This document shows, in pieces, positions 51,301-58,979 of a DNA stretch of 64,000 bases. This stretch comes from Deltaproteobacteria bacterium (GTDB lineage: Bacteria > Myxococcota_A > UBA796 > SXON01), in NCBI GenBank assembly GCA_947490345.1, contig CANLGL010000019.1, positions 1 to 64,000 on the forward strand. The letters run 5' to 3'. The notes under the pieces are model-generated. The model was not told the origin of the DNA, did no database searches, and was given only the letters and a program-made list of their open reading frames with translations. Every line of letters starts with the position of its first letter. The first letter of the stretch is position 1. The position numbers and the translations under genes are program-made.

Positions 51301-51973
51301 GGCGGACTTCGTCCTGGGAGCGCCTTCGGCGTCCAGCGCCACGGCGACGGGCTCGGTCTATGTGTTCCTCGGGGGCGGCTCGCTTTCCGGAGCTGTGGCC
51401 TCGACCGCCGCGGACTACACGCTGACCGGCTCTGCTGCGGCGGATCGTCTGGGCCTGTCGGTCGCCTACCTGGGTGACCATGACGGCGATGGCACCGGCG
51501 ACTTCGCGACCGGCGCGGACCGGGCGGGGGCCAGCGAGCAGGGGGCCGTCTACATCATCACCACCACGCCGGGCGCGTCGACCACGGCAGCTGCCGCAGC
51601 GGAGTCGGTCATCACCGGCGAGGTCGCCACTGACTTCTTCGGCCGCACCCTTGCGGGTGTTGGTGACGCCAACGCCGACCTGACGGGAGACATGATGGTC
51701 GGCGCCACCGCTTACGACTACGGCGCGCTGAGCGGGGCGGGAGCGGCCTACTTCTTCTACGGACCGGTCGCCAGCGGCAGTAGCAGCGCCTCGGCGTACG
51801 ACGCGCGCTTCACCGGGGCCAACACCAACGATGCGGTGGGCTACGCCATCAGCGGCGGTGGCGACGTCAACAACGACGGGCTTGCCGACTGGATGTCCAG
51901 CGCCACGAGCTGGGACGGCTTCGGCTACGGCAACTCCGGCGGGTCCTGGCTGTACTACGGGGCCGGCCAGTAG
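48383..51973 (+). CDS. Large surface lipoprotein: MopE repeats, two lamin-tail domains, FG-GAP propeller
   Basis: A 1196-residue lipoprotein (lipobox LLLLSAC, Cys about residue 24). Order: a MopE-like metal-binding module (DGDGDGYDG...DCDD), a lamin-tail domain (about 96-315), two more MopE modules, a second lamin-tail domain (about 425-630), two MopE modules, then seven FG-GAP repeats (for example DYNGDGYDDVVVG, DLDNDGMADFVLG) forming an integrin-alpha-like beta-propeller. The first half is an internal duplication: both lamin-tail domains carry the same YPLACDYVWGDE and STSWRWYD blocks. It probably binds calcium and acts in adhesion. GAGG precedes the ATG. Confidence 0.85.
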   Translation: MLNPARSAIGTFATPGLLLLLSACTDFGVADSAPDSARPGTDTALAGKVIISSADGDGDGYDGAVDDCDDTNAAINPGASESDNLTDDDCDDYVDEDFVSAGDLIVTEVNRYSVLGTAGAKVNAAWVEVYNNSSRTVDMSNWTLARGITTGQQIALDPATAPILAPGDYATFCDTDDYVGASTAYPLACDYVWGDETQSSTYQSTYHNNVFYLRRDSDRVAFYINGNRTTGTLVDGVSYYYDATNGYWPRQLRFSMSLDAAYYDSGLNDNLGAWCSTNENAANSGVSSTSWRWYDVSGTALDEYGTPGADGSDCTNDPDLDGDGYTGDTDCDETDATVNPGATEVCDGIDNDCDGAIDNAGGYADVDGDGYGDAASPGGCSGGGTYVTNDDDCDDTNASINPTGTESDDGVDQDCDGWVDEDFVAVGDIVVNEINRRSSIGGTGVQNNASWVELYNASARTIDLDNWVFARGTSSSGNQVYIDPAAGLSVAPGGYVVLCDSDDYEGSSVSYPLACDYVWGDESQGTGYVGTYHDNTMYIRRDADTLAMHLAGDRTTGTAIDSVVYVLGWTNKVRFSIGLDPDAADATVNDNSAAWCSPNNGTASTSWRWYDTSATTADEYGTPGAANYDCASDIDGDGVTDVTDCDDLDATVYPGATEICDGLDNDCDLSIDEGLPGTVYYADADLDSYGNPAVTATACAGAPSGYVLDNTDCDDTNAAVNPAAAEICGNGIDDDCIDDDTVCEFSGTQEIKDSYDFRAYGTAASMAVGTAVCNNGDYNGDGYDDVVVGQGFYDGTATDMGRTNLWYGPVDTSDSLTSADLTIDGDTSRNSDQFGSTTRFAGDVDNDGWDDLISSAWRSHTDDRGTAYLFLGGNVGTSVSTADASFTRSTTVSTAYVGFAVDGGEANGDANSDILVSAYGYSSGIGQVAYYDGSTVSGAEDLGTTSTALITGTIAAENLGYAIAMGDLDNDGMADFVLGAPSASSATATGSVYVFLGGGSLSGAVASTAADYTLTGSAAADRLGLSVAYLGDHDGDGTGDFATGADRAGASEQGAVYIITTTPGASTTAAAAAESVITGEVATDFFGRTLAGVGDANADLTGDMMVGATAYDYGALSGAGAAYFFYGPVASGSSSASAYDARFTGANTNDAVGYAISGGGDVNNDGLADWMSSATSWDGFGYGNSGGSWLYYGAGQ

Positions 51974-51997
51974 TCACCCATGCCGTCGCGACGTCGA

Positions 51998-52816
51998 TCA
52001 GCGCTCGATCTGCACGTCGGCGATGTCCGACGTGTCGGTCAACGCCATCACCAGGCGGTCGATGCCGATGGCGATGCCCGCGGTACGGGGGAAGCGGTCA
52101 GACGCCGAGATGACGCCTTCGTCGGTGGGGTGCGGGGACCGCCCCGACTCGAGACGCACCTTGGCGCTCTGCGCGAAGCGCCGGCGTAGCTCAACCCCGT
52201 CGCGCAGCTCAGAGTAGCCGTTGGCCAGCTCCAGCCCGCCCAGGTACAGCTCCAGCCGCTCGCAGACGTCGCCTCGGACCTCGGCCAGGGCGGCATGGCG
52301 CGCGGGGAAGTCGAGGACCCACGTCGGTGCCGTGAGTCTCGGGTCGACTTCGGTCACCCACCGGCGGAAGAACTCGTCGTCGTCGGGCGGGGTGTCACCC
52401 CCGAAAAGTTCGGCGACCGTGGTGCGGGTGAAGTTTGGTATCGCGACACCTAGTGCGGCAGCAGCTGCGAGCACCAGTGCTTCTACGAGCGGGATGAGAT
52501 CGAGGTAGTTGGCGTTGTTGAGGTAGAGCTCCAGCATGGTGAATTCACGGCTGTGGTGCCGGCCTGCCTCCTCGCTCCGGAAGGACGGTACCATCGCGTA
52601 GATGCGCGGCAGGCCCGCGGCGAGCACCCGCTTCAGCGCGAACTCCGGAGAGGTGTGAAGGAAACCGTCCGCACAGGCCACGCCCTCGAGATTGGCCTCG
52701 AGCGCCGGACTCCGCACCAGGACCGGGGGCTGCACCTCGAGGAAGCCTTCGCGGCCGAGTGTAGCCCGCAGCGCGCTCAACACCGCGGCGCGGGCGCGAA
52801 GGAGCGCAACGTTCAT
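51998..52816 (-). CDS. epmA: EF-P lysine ligase EpmA
   Basis: Attaches beta-lysine to the conserved lysine of elongation factor P. The 272-residue protein is a truncated class-II lysyl-tRNA synthetase catalytic domain without the anticodon-binding region: motif 1 around FLEVQPPVL, motif 2 FRSEEAGRHHSREFTMLELY, motif 3 GIAIGIDRLVMALT. efp lies 15 bases upstream on the same strand and epmB is adjacent and divergent, giving the complete lysylation set. Confidence 0.92.
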   Translation of the reverse strand: MNVALLRARAAVLSALRATLGREGFLEVQPPVLVRSPALEANLEGVACADGFLHTSPEFALKRVLAAGLPRIYAMVPSFRSEEAGRHHSREFTMLELYLNNANYLDLIPLVEALVLAAAAALGVAIPNFTRTTVAELFGGDTPPDDDEFFRRWVTEVDPRLTAPTWVLDFPARHAALAEVRGDVCERLELYLGGLELANGYSELRDGVELRRRFAQSAKVRLESGRSPHPTDEGVISASDRFPRTAGIAIGIDRLVMALTDTSDIADVQIER

Positions 52817-52831
52817 CGGGCGCGAGGCGCC

Positions 52832-53395
52832 TCAGAGCCGGGAGACGTAGCTGCCGCCATCCCGGGTATCAATCTTGAGCAGCTCACCTTCCTTGACGAA
52901 GATGGGCACCTGAATCTCGGCGCCGCACTCAAGCTTGGCGTTTTTCGTGATGTTGTTCGAGGTGTTGCCCTTCACCGCGGGCTCAGTCCACGCGACCTTG
53001 CTTTCGATGAAGTTGGGCAGGGTCACGTTGACGGCGCGCCCTTTGTAGAAGAGCACGTTGACTTCAAGGCTTTCGATGAGGAACTTCGCGTCGTCGGCGA
53101 GGACGGCGCCTTGAATCTCGACCTGGTCATAGGTCTCGGTGTTCATGAAGGTGTAGACGCCCTGCTGTTCGTAGAGAAACTGCATGGGCTGCTCCTCGAC
53201 GTCTGCTTCTTCCAGGATTTCACCGCTGCGGTACGTGCGATCGATGACCGCGCCGGTGAGCAGGTTCTTGAGCTTGGTGCGCGTGAACGCGGTGCCCTTC
53301 CCTGGCTTCACGAACTGGAAGTATACGATGGTATAGGGGGAGCCTTCGGTCTCGACCTTGAGTCCGTTGCGAAAATCGGAGGTTTGGTAGGCCAT
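52832..53395 (-). CDS. efp: Elongation factor P
   Basis: Relieves ribosome stalling at polyproline. The 187-residue protein has the three-domain EF-P length and the modification loop KPGKGTAF with Lys33, the residue lysylated by EpmA. Its C-terminal domain ends DTRDGGSYVSRL as usual. Its start codon overlaps the start codon of the divergent epmB by two bases, so its ribosome-binding site and promoter must lie inside epmB. Confidence 0.96.
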   Translation of the reverse strand: MAYQTSDFRNGLKVETEGSPYTIVYFQFVKPGKGTAFTRTKLKNLLTGAVIDRTYRSGEILEEADVEEQPMQFLYEQQGVYTFMNTETYDQVEIQGAVLADDAKFLIESLEVNVLFYKGRAVNVTLPNFIESKVAWTEPAVKGNTSNNITKNAKLECGAEIQVPIFVKEGELLKIDTRDGGSYVSRL

Positions 53396-54371
53396 GGAGA
53401 CACCGGGGAAGGCGCGCGGCTATCACGCGGGCGCGGTGTTGGGTAGGCCTGAGGCCGAGGCCCGCTTTGGGTGGATTCGCTCGGTGAGTTGGGAGCGAGT
53501 TGCCGCGCAGTTCCCGGTCCGACTCCCGCGCGGCTACCTCGGGGATGCGATGCGGCCGGACGATCCGCGCCTGTTGACGGCGCTCCCCGACGACCGTGAG
53601 CTCATCGCCGACGCGGGCGACATCCCCGATCCGGTCGGGGAGCAGGCGCTGTCGCCGCTGCCATGGGTGGTCCGCAAGCATGACGACCGCGTGCTGCTGC
53701 TCTTGACCAAGCGTTGCCACGTGTACTGTCGCTACTGCTTTCGTCGCGACCACCAGCCGGGCGCCGCCGAAGATCCGTCCCCGAGCGAGTGGTCGGCGAT
53801 GCTCCGCTACGCCCGTGGCAGCGGCGCGAAAGAGGTGATCCTCAGCGGCGGGGACCCGCTCGCGATCTCCGATGCCCGGCTGTGCGACGCCATCGATTCG
53901 CTCCGACCGGAGATTCCGGTCGTCCGCATCCACACGCGGGCCCCGATCACTTTTCCGCAGCGAATCACCCCGCGGCTGGTGTCGGAATTGCGAGCCCGCG
54001 CGCCGATCTGGGTGCTGGTGCACGCCAACCACCCCGTGGAGTTGAGCCCGCCCGTGCGGGAGGCACTGTCGCGACTGGTTGATGCAGGAATCCCCGTCCT
54101 GAACCAGGCCGTCCTGCTGCGGGGAATCAACGATGACGTCGACGTGCTGGCCGAACTGTGCGAAGAGCTGGTTCGGCTGAGGGTTTTTCCCTATTACCTG
54201 CACCACACCGATGCAGCTCCGGGAAACGCCGCCTTTCGGGTGTCGCTGGACGCTGGGCGGGACCTCTACCAGCGCCTGCGCGCCCGGCTGTCAGGGATCG
54301 CTCTCCCGACCTACGTGATCGACCCTCCCGACGGAAGCGGGAAGCAGGTTATCGGGCACGGACTCCGGTAG
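53394..54371 (+). CDS. epmB: EF-P lysine 2,3-aminomutase EpmB
   Basis: A radical SAM enzyme that converts lysine to (R)-beta-lysine for EF-P modification. The 325-residue protein has the cluster motif C108-x3-C112-x2-C115 (TKRCHVYCRYCFRR), ILSGGDPLAISD and the PLP-binding region, and NHPVELSPPV. It is short like EpmB and lacks the C-terminal zinc-binding extension of KamA. GGAGG at 53378-53382 lies 11 bases before the ATG and inside efp. Downstream GTG codons (53436, 53484) could be real starts if the first 15-30 residues are not used. Confidence 0.92.
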   Translation: METPGKARGYHAGAVLGRPEAEARFGWIRSVSWERVAAQFPVRLPRGYLGDAMRPDDPRLLTALPDDRELIADAGDIPDPVGEQALSPLPWVVRKHDDRVLLLLTKRCHVYCRYCFRRDHQPGAAEDPSPSEWSAMLRYARGSGAKEVILSGGDPLAISDARLCDAIDSLRPEIPVVRIHTRAPITFPQRITPRLVSELRARAPIWVLVHANHPVELSPPVREALSRLVDAGIPVLNQAVLLRGINDDVDVLAELCEELVRLRVFPYYLHHTDAAPGNAAFRVSLDAGRDLYQRLRARLSGIALPTYVIDPPDGSGKQVIGHGLR

Positions 54372-54379
54372 ACCGCCGC

Positions 54380-56089
54380 ATGGCCGTTCGCTCCGCCTCC
54401 CGTACCTATCCGACGATTCGGTCCTTCCTTGAGGAGTGGGGCGGCACCTTGCGGACTGGGGCGATCGTGCTGGCCGCGGACTCTCTGGGCGGGGAACCGG
54501 CGGCGGACATGAAGATCGACCTGGTGTTGCCGCTGGTGGGCCGCGTCGGCCCAGTTTCGGGGCAGCTCATCCAGCGGCTTGCTGACGGGTCGGCGGTCCT
54601 GCGCGTGGCCGAGTGGCCGGTCGCCGTCTACGAGGCGGTCGAGCGGCTGGCGGGGGAGGCCGACGACATCCGACGCTACCTGCTCGACAGGGGCGTCGTG
54701 GGCCCGCCGGTGGGAGGGGTGGACCCGGAGATCGAGGTGCTGCGCCGCAGGGTGCGTGAGCTCGAGTCGCGCCCCGCCACGGTCATCCAGGCGCCGCCCC
54801 GGCAAGGGGATGCCCCTGCGGTCAACGTGGTCCGTGACGAGGACGGGAACGTGGTGGTCGAGCGCGGGCTGGTGGTACCGGATGTGAGGCACCTGGCGCC
54901 GGCGCTTTCCGGCGCGGTGGGCGATCGCAGCCTTCGCGACGCGATGATGGAGCTGGCGCTCGAGCGGGTCACGGGCCTGTTGACCATCGAGCGGCCCGAC
55001 GGGACGATGCGCTGGGGTTTCTGGCAGAAGGGCGGCCCGGCCGCGTGGCGCGCCGAGCCCATTGGCGAAGACGAAGTCCTCGGCATCCTCCTGTTCCGCG
55101 CCAACCAGCTGCGGCGCGAGCAGTTGGAGGAGTCGCTCAACATCATGGAGACCAACGGCATCCGCCAGGGGGAGGCGCTCATCGAGATGGGCGTCATCAC
55201 CTTCGCGCAGCTCGTCATGCTCCTGCAGAAACAGACGGAATTCGTGTTCCAACGCGTCCTGCGTGAGCGTGAGGGTGGCTGGACCTTCCACGTCCTCGAC
55301 GCGCTGCCGGAGCGCTTCGTCAGTCCGCCGCTGCGGGTGCCGTCGCTCTTGTTCCGCGCACTCCGGACCCACGTCAAGGACATGGCTGCCGAAGAGTTGG
55401 CGACAACGCTGCGCCCGTGGCTGGACAAGTACGTCTACCTGGCCGAAGGTGCGGAGCGGGTCATCAGCGAAATGAAGACCAACGCCGAAGAGCAGGCCTT
55501 CTTCAAGATCCTCACCTCAACCAGCTACCGATTGCGTGAGTTGTTTGCGGTTTCCAATCTATCGCGCTCCGCCACTGCGGGGATGATCTGGACGCTCGCC
55601 GATCTCCATCTGGTCGAGTTCCTCGACAGCGAGGCGGACAGTCGCGCGTCCGAGCGGATGGTACGCGTGCTGGCGGACCGGCAGCGCGCCATCACCAAGG
55701 GCACCCTCTTCGAGTCGCTGGACCTCCACTGGATCTGCACCACCGAGGACGTCGAAGCCGCTTGGGTGACGCTCAGCGCCGAGTTCGGCCCGCTCAGCCA
55801 CGCGCGTTGGGGCGCGACCAACACCGCGCAAGTGGAGCAGCTCCACTCCTCGATGCAAAAGGCCTACGATCGGTTGGTCGTCGAGGCGAAGCGTCGGGAG
55901 TACCGCAGCGAGATCATCGAGAAGATGAAGATCGAGCAGTCGGCGGAGATGTTGGCCAAGAAGGGCGACATGGCGGTGATGAAGGAAAGCGGCCGGGAAT
56001 CCCTCGACTGTTACATCAAGGCGTGCGAGTTGATGCCAACCGTCGCGGAATACCGGGACGGGCTGGCCAGGGCGCGCCAGCTTCGGTAG
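54380..56089 (+). CDS. DUF4388-like protein with helical C-terminus
   Basis: A 569-residue soluble protein. Residues about 180-340 fit the DUF4388/PATAN-type domain (LERVTGLLTIERPDG, then ILLFRANQLRREQLEESLNIM and LLQKQTEFVFQRVL), often found in Myxococcota with regulators of surface motility and gliding. The C-terminal third is helical, with a possible winged helix (LFAVSNLSRSATAGMIWTLADLHLVEFLD). It starts eight bases after epmB on the same strand and may share a transcript. No catalytic site is seen. Confidence 0.72.
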   Translation: MAVRSASRTYPTIRSFLEEWGGTLRTGAIVLAADSLGGEPAADMKIDLVLPLVGRVGPVSGQLIQRLADGSAVLRVAEWPVAVYEAVERLAGEADDIRRYLLDRGVVGPPVGGVDPEIEVLRRRVRELESRPATVIQAPPRQGDAPAVNVVRDEDGNVVVERGLVVPDVRHLAPALSGAVGDRSLRDAMMELALERVTGLLTIERPDGTMRWGFWQKGGPAAWRAEPIGEDEVLGILLFRANQLRREQLEESLNIMETNGIRQGEALIEMGVITFAQLVMLLQKQTEFVFQRVLREREGGWTFHVLDALPERFVSPPLRVPSLLFRALRTHVKDMAAEELATTLRPWLDKYVYLAEGAERVISEMKTNAEEQAFFKILTSTSYRLRELFAVSNLSRSATAGMIWTLADLHLVEFLDSEADSRASERMVRVLADRQRAITKGTLFESLDLHWICTTEDVEAAWVTLSAEFGPLSHARWGATNTAQVEQLHSSMQKAYDRLVVEAKRREYRSEIIEKMKIEQSAEMLAKKGDMAVMKESGRESLDCYIKACELMPTVAEYRDGLARARQLR

Positions 56090-56125
56090 TCACCCAGGCC
56101 GTCGCGGCGCCGGCCTCCGCTCCCC

Positions 56126-57625
56126 CTACAACAACCGTCCGAACGGGCTGTCATACAACAGCTTCAACATCCGCCGCAAAAGCGGCAGACTCTTCTTGTC
56201 ATACGGGAACCACCACAGCTCGCGTTGCAACCACGGGAGCGCGTCGTAGTTGACATGCCGGGCTTCGCACATGTGGCGGAGCCCATCGTCGCTGTGGGCG
56301 ACGCCGATGCCGGAGGACTTGAGCCCGGCCCACGGCGTTTCGGGCGCGGCCGCGGTGGCGAGCACGTCGTTGACCATGACGGTGCCGGCGCGGATTTGTT
56401 CGGCCATACGTCGGCCGCGGCCGCCGTTTTTCGTGAACACATAGGCGAGGAGGCCGAGGTGGCTGCGGTTGGCCTCGAGGATGGCTTCGGCCTCGCTGCC
56501 GACCTTGAGCACCGGGACCACCGGACCGAAGGTCTCCTGGTTCACGATGTCCATGTCGATGGTGACGCCGGTCAGCACGGTGGGCTCGTAGAAGAAGCCG
56601 GCCCCCTCGACGCGCTTGCCGCCGCAGGCGACCGTGGCGCCCTTGGCGACGGCGTCGGCCACCAGCCGCTCCACAATCTCGAGTTGGCGTTGGTTGACGA
56701 GCGGGCCGACGTCGATGTCGGCGGTGCCGCTGGCGTCGCCGACGCGGAGGGCCTTGACCCGGTTGACGAGCTTGCCAACAAAGGCGTCGTGCACCTTTTC
56801 GTGGACGACAAGCCGCTCGATGGACGCGCACACCTGGCCGGCGTTGGCGTAGCCGCCCCACAGCACGGCCTCCAACGTGCGGGTGGTGTCGGCGTCCTCC
56901 ATGACCAGCGCCGGCGCCTTGCCGCCAAGCTCCAGCACGCAGGGAATCAGCCGCTCGCCGCACATGGCGGCCACCTTGCGGCCGGTCGCGACGCTGCCGG
57001 TGAACTCGACGAAGTCCACGCCCGCCCCGATGAGCGCGGCGCCGACATCGCCGTAGCCGTTGACCAGTTGCAGGCAGCCTTCGGGCACGCCGCCATCGAT
57101 GTAGCAGCGGCGAAGGAGCTGCGCCGACAGCGGCGTGAACTCGCTCGGTTTGAGCACCACGGCATTGCCAGCCACCAGCGCCATCGCCGCGCCGCCGAAA
57201 CCGAGGTGATTGGGGAAGTTCCAGGGCGCGATGATCGCGCACACGCCGCGCGGTTGGTAGTGGATGTAGCTGGCACGATGCTTGAGCAGCCGCATCGGAA
57301 TGCTTTGGGGCGCCAGGATGCGCTCGGCTTCGTTCCCGAAGTAGGTCAAGAGCTCCAGCTGGGTGAGCACTTCGTGGAGGAGCCCCTCGTGGCGGGGCTT
57401 GCCGTTTTCACGGGCGGCGTTCTCCACGATGGCGTCGGTGTTCTCGAGGATCTTTTTTCGCACCTTCAAGAGCACCGCGGCGCGGTCGGCCACCGGGCGC
57501 AGTCCCCACTCCACCTGGGCGTCCCGCGCCTTCTGGACGATGGCGCGGATGCTCTCGGGGGTGTCGATCTCGACCTCGCCGACGAGCTCGCCGTTGGCGG
57601 GGGAGTGAACGCGGATGGTGCTCAT
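56126..57625 (-). CDS. Aldehyde dehydrogenase family protein
   Basis: A 499-residue NAD(P)-dependent dehydrogenase. Markers: IIAPWNFPNHLG (Asn for oxyanion), KPSEFTPLS (Lys for NADP/NAD), FTGSVATGRKV, LELGGKAPALV (general-base Glu) and the catalytic Cys in NAGQVCASIERL. The C-terminus ends in a hydrophobic and basic stretch (RRMLKLLYDSPFGRLL), typical of aldehyde dehydrogenases acting near membranes on fatty or aromatic aldehydes. Substrate cannot be told. It stands convergent with the DUF4388 gene. Confidence 0.92.
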   Translation of the reverse strand: MSTIRVHSPANGELVGEVEIDTPESIRAIVQKARDAQVEWGLRPVADRAAVLLKVRKKILENTDAIVENAARENGKPRHEGLLHEVLTQLELLTYFGNEAERILAPQSIPMRLLKHRASYIHYQPRGVCAIIAPWNFPNHLGFGGAAMALVAGNAVVLKPSEFTPLSAQLLRRCYIDGGVPEGCLQLVNGYGDVGAALIGAGVDFVEFTGSVATGRKVAAMCGERLIPCVLELGGKAPALVMEDADTTRTLEAVLWGGYANAGQVCASIERLVVHEKVHDAFVGKLVNRVKALRVGDASGTADIDVGPLVNQRQLEIVERLVADAVAKGATVACGGKRVEGAGFFYEPTVLTGVTIDMDIVNQETFGPVVPVLKVGSEAEAILEANRSHLGLLAYVFTKNGGRGRRMAEQIRAGTVMVNDVLATAAAPETPWAGLKSSGIGVAHSDDGLRHMCEARHVNYDALPWLQRELWWFPYDKKSLPLLRRMLKLLYDSPFGRLL

Positions 57626-57657
57626 GGGCCGTTCCGAAGGGTGCGCGCTGAGCTAAC

Positions 57658-58605
57658 TCAGTCCGTCGACGAGAACGACGCCTCATCGGCGTAGCTGGCC
57701 GGCGTGAACCCGCAGGCGCTTTCCTCGCCAACCGGCTCGTACAACCCGGCGTTGTCCACCCAGTAGCTGGTCAGAAAATCGGTGCCCCAGCACTCGCTGG
57801 CGGAGACGTTTTCCACGCCAAGGTCGCCCCCGAGGATCTGCCCGTCGCCGCGGCCCACGCCATCGGCCTGCCAGCGCGACTTCAGGGTGACGATCTCGTC
57901 GGTGCCGCTGAGGTTGAGATCGGCGAGGTATGCCAGGTCCATCTCGCCCGCACCTTCGAAGTCTTCGTCGTAGTCGTAGACGGCGTCGTACTTCGGCAGG
58001 TTCTCGAACCCGTAGTCGTCGGTGGCGACCAGGGCGCTGACGCCCTCCTCGTCGTAGCTGTACTCGGTGGCGAAGGTGCCGACGAGGTTGTTGCTGGGGT
58101 CCAGGGCGTTGGCGGCGGTGAAGTCGATGATGAACTTGCCGGTGGCGGCCTCGCGGGTGGCACCGGCTTCGACCTCGCCCGCGACGAAGGCGACCGCGTC
58201 GGCTTCGACCGTGCCGCCGTTGGGGACCATGAACAGGCTCCAGGTGTAACTTTCGTCCTCCGCCTGCTTGACCCACACGCCGACCGAGTAGGGGTCGAGC
58301 CCGCTGTCCTTGTATGGGCCCCAGATGGCCTCACTCTCGGCCTCGTCGGTCCAGCTCGGGGTCTGCGTGGTTACGACGCCCCAGGTCACGCCGAGCACCA
58401 CGGTGATCACGCCGTTGACACTCTCGGTCACGTTGCGAGTGACGTCGTAGTAGTGCGCCCAGGCCTCGGGGTCGTCGGGCGACTTGGCGGCGTCGGACGC
58501 GATGGGCATGTTGACGCGGATCTGGTCCTCGGTGGGGATGATGTCATCGCCGAAGGTGCTGTCGTCACGGCCGCCACAAGCGAGAAGGAGGAGGGAGAGA
58601 ATCAT
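57658..58605 (-). CDS. Putative lipoprotein, unknown
   Basis: A 315-residue protein with a short signal and lipobox (LLLLACGG, Cys10), followed by an acidic stretch. The mature part is rich in beta strands, aromatic residues and Asp/Glu and resembles other secreted proteins of unknown function in this window (27233 and 61575). GGAG lies just before the ATG. The 129-base gap upstream contains an A-rich stretch that may be part of a promoter. Confidence 0.72.
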   Translation of the reverse strand: MILSLLLLACGGRDDSTFGDDIIPTEDQIRVNMPIASDAAKSPDDPEAWAHYYDVTRNVTESVNGVITVVLGVTWGVVTTQTPSWTDEAESEAIWGPYKDSGLDPYSVGVWVKQAEDESYTWSLFMVPNGGTVEADAVAFVAGEVEAGATREAATGKFIIDFTAANALDPSNNLVGTFATEYSYDEEGVSALVATDDYGFENLPKYDAVYDYDEDFEGAGEMDLAYLADLNLSGTDEIVTLKSRWQADGVGRGDGQILGGDLGVENVSASECWGTDFLTSYWVDNAGLYEPVGEESACGFTPASYADEASFSSTD

Positions 58606-58734
58606 GTGAGCTCCAGTTGTCGGGGTTGCGGCAGTCTGACCCGCGGGGGGGCCAGGGTCGAAAAAGAAAATGCATACCGGTCATGCTGACACGTTCCGCG
58701 GCCTGTGAGACAGCTACGTCGAACCGGTGACAGC

Positions 58735-58926
58735 GTGCGACCATCTCTCATCTCGTCTCTCCTTCCGCTCGTCCTGGGGGGCTGTGCCAGCGGCGACGGC
58801 ATCACCCAAGCCCAGCTCGACGCATCCGTCTCCGGCGGCTCGTCCAACGTCGCATCGGGCGACTACGCCGTGGTCTCCGGCACCGTGTCTCAGAACGCAG
58901 ACTCCACTTACGAACTGCTGCCGTAG
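58735..58926 (+). CDS. Very small putative lipoprotein
   Basis: About 63 residues: signal peptide with lipobox (LVLGGCASG, Cys about residue 17) and a short Ser/Gly/Asp-rich mature part. Could be a structural or stub lipoprotein; the start is a GTG. An inverted repeat, CACCACT-N5-AGTGGTG (58945-58963), lies between its stop and the next gene and could be a weak terminator or a regulatory hairpin. Support is mainly the lipobox. Confidence 0.5.
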   Translation: MRPSLISSLLPLVLGGCASGDGITQAQLDASVSGGSSNVASGDYAVVSGTVSQNADSTYELLP

Positions 58927-58979
58927 GCAGGCGGGAGCCCGACCCACCACTGTGATAGTGGTGTGCACGGAGCCCCCTG

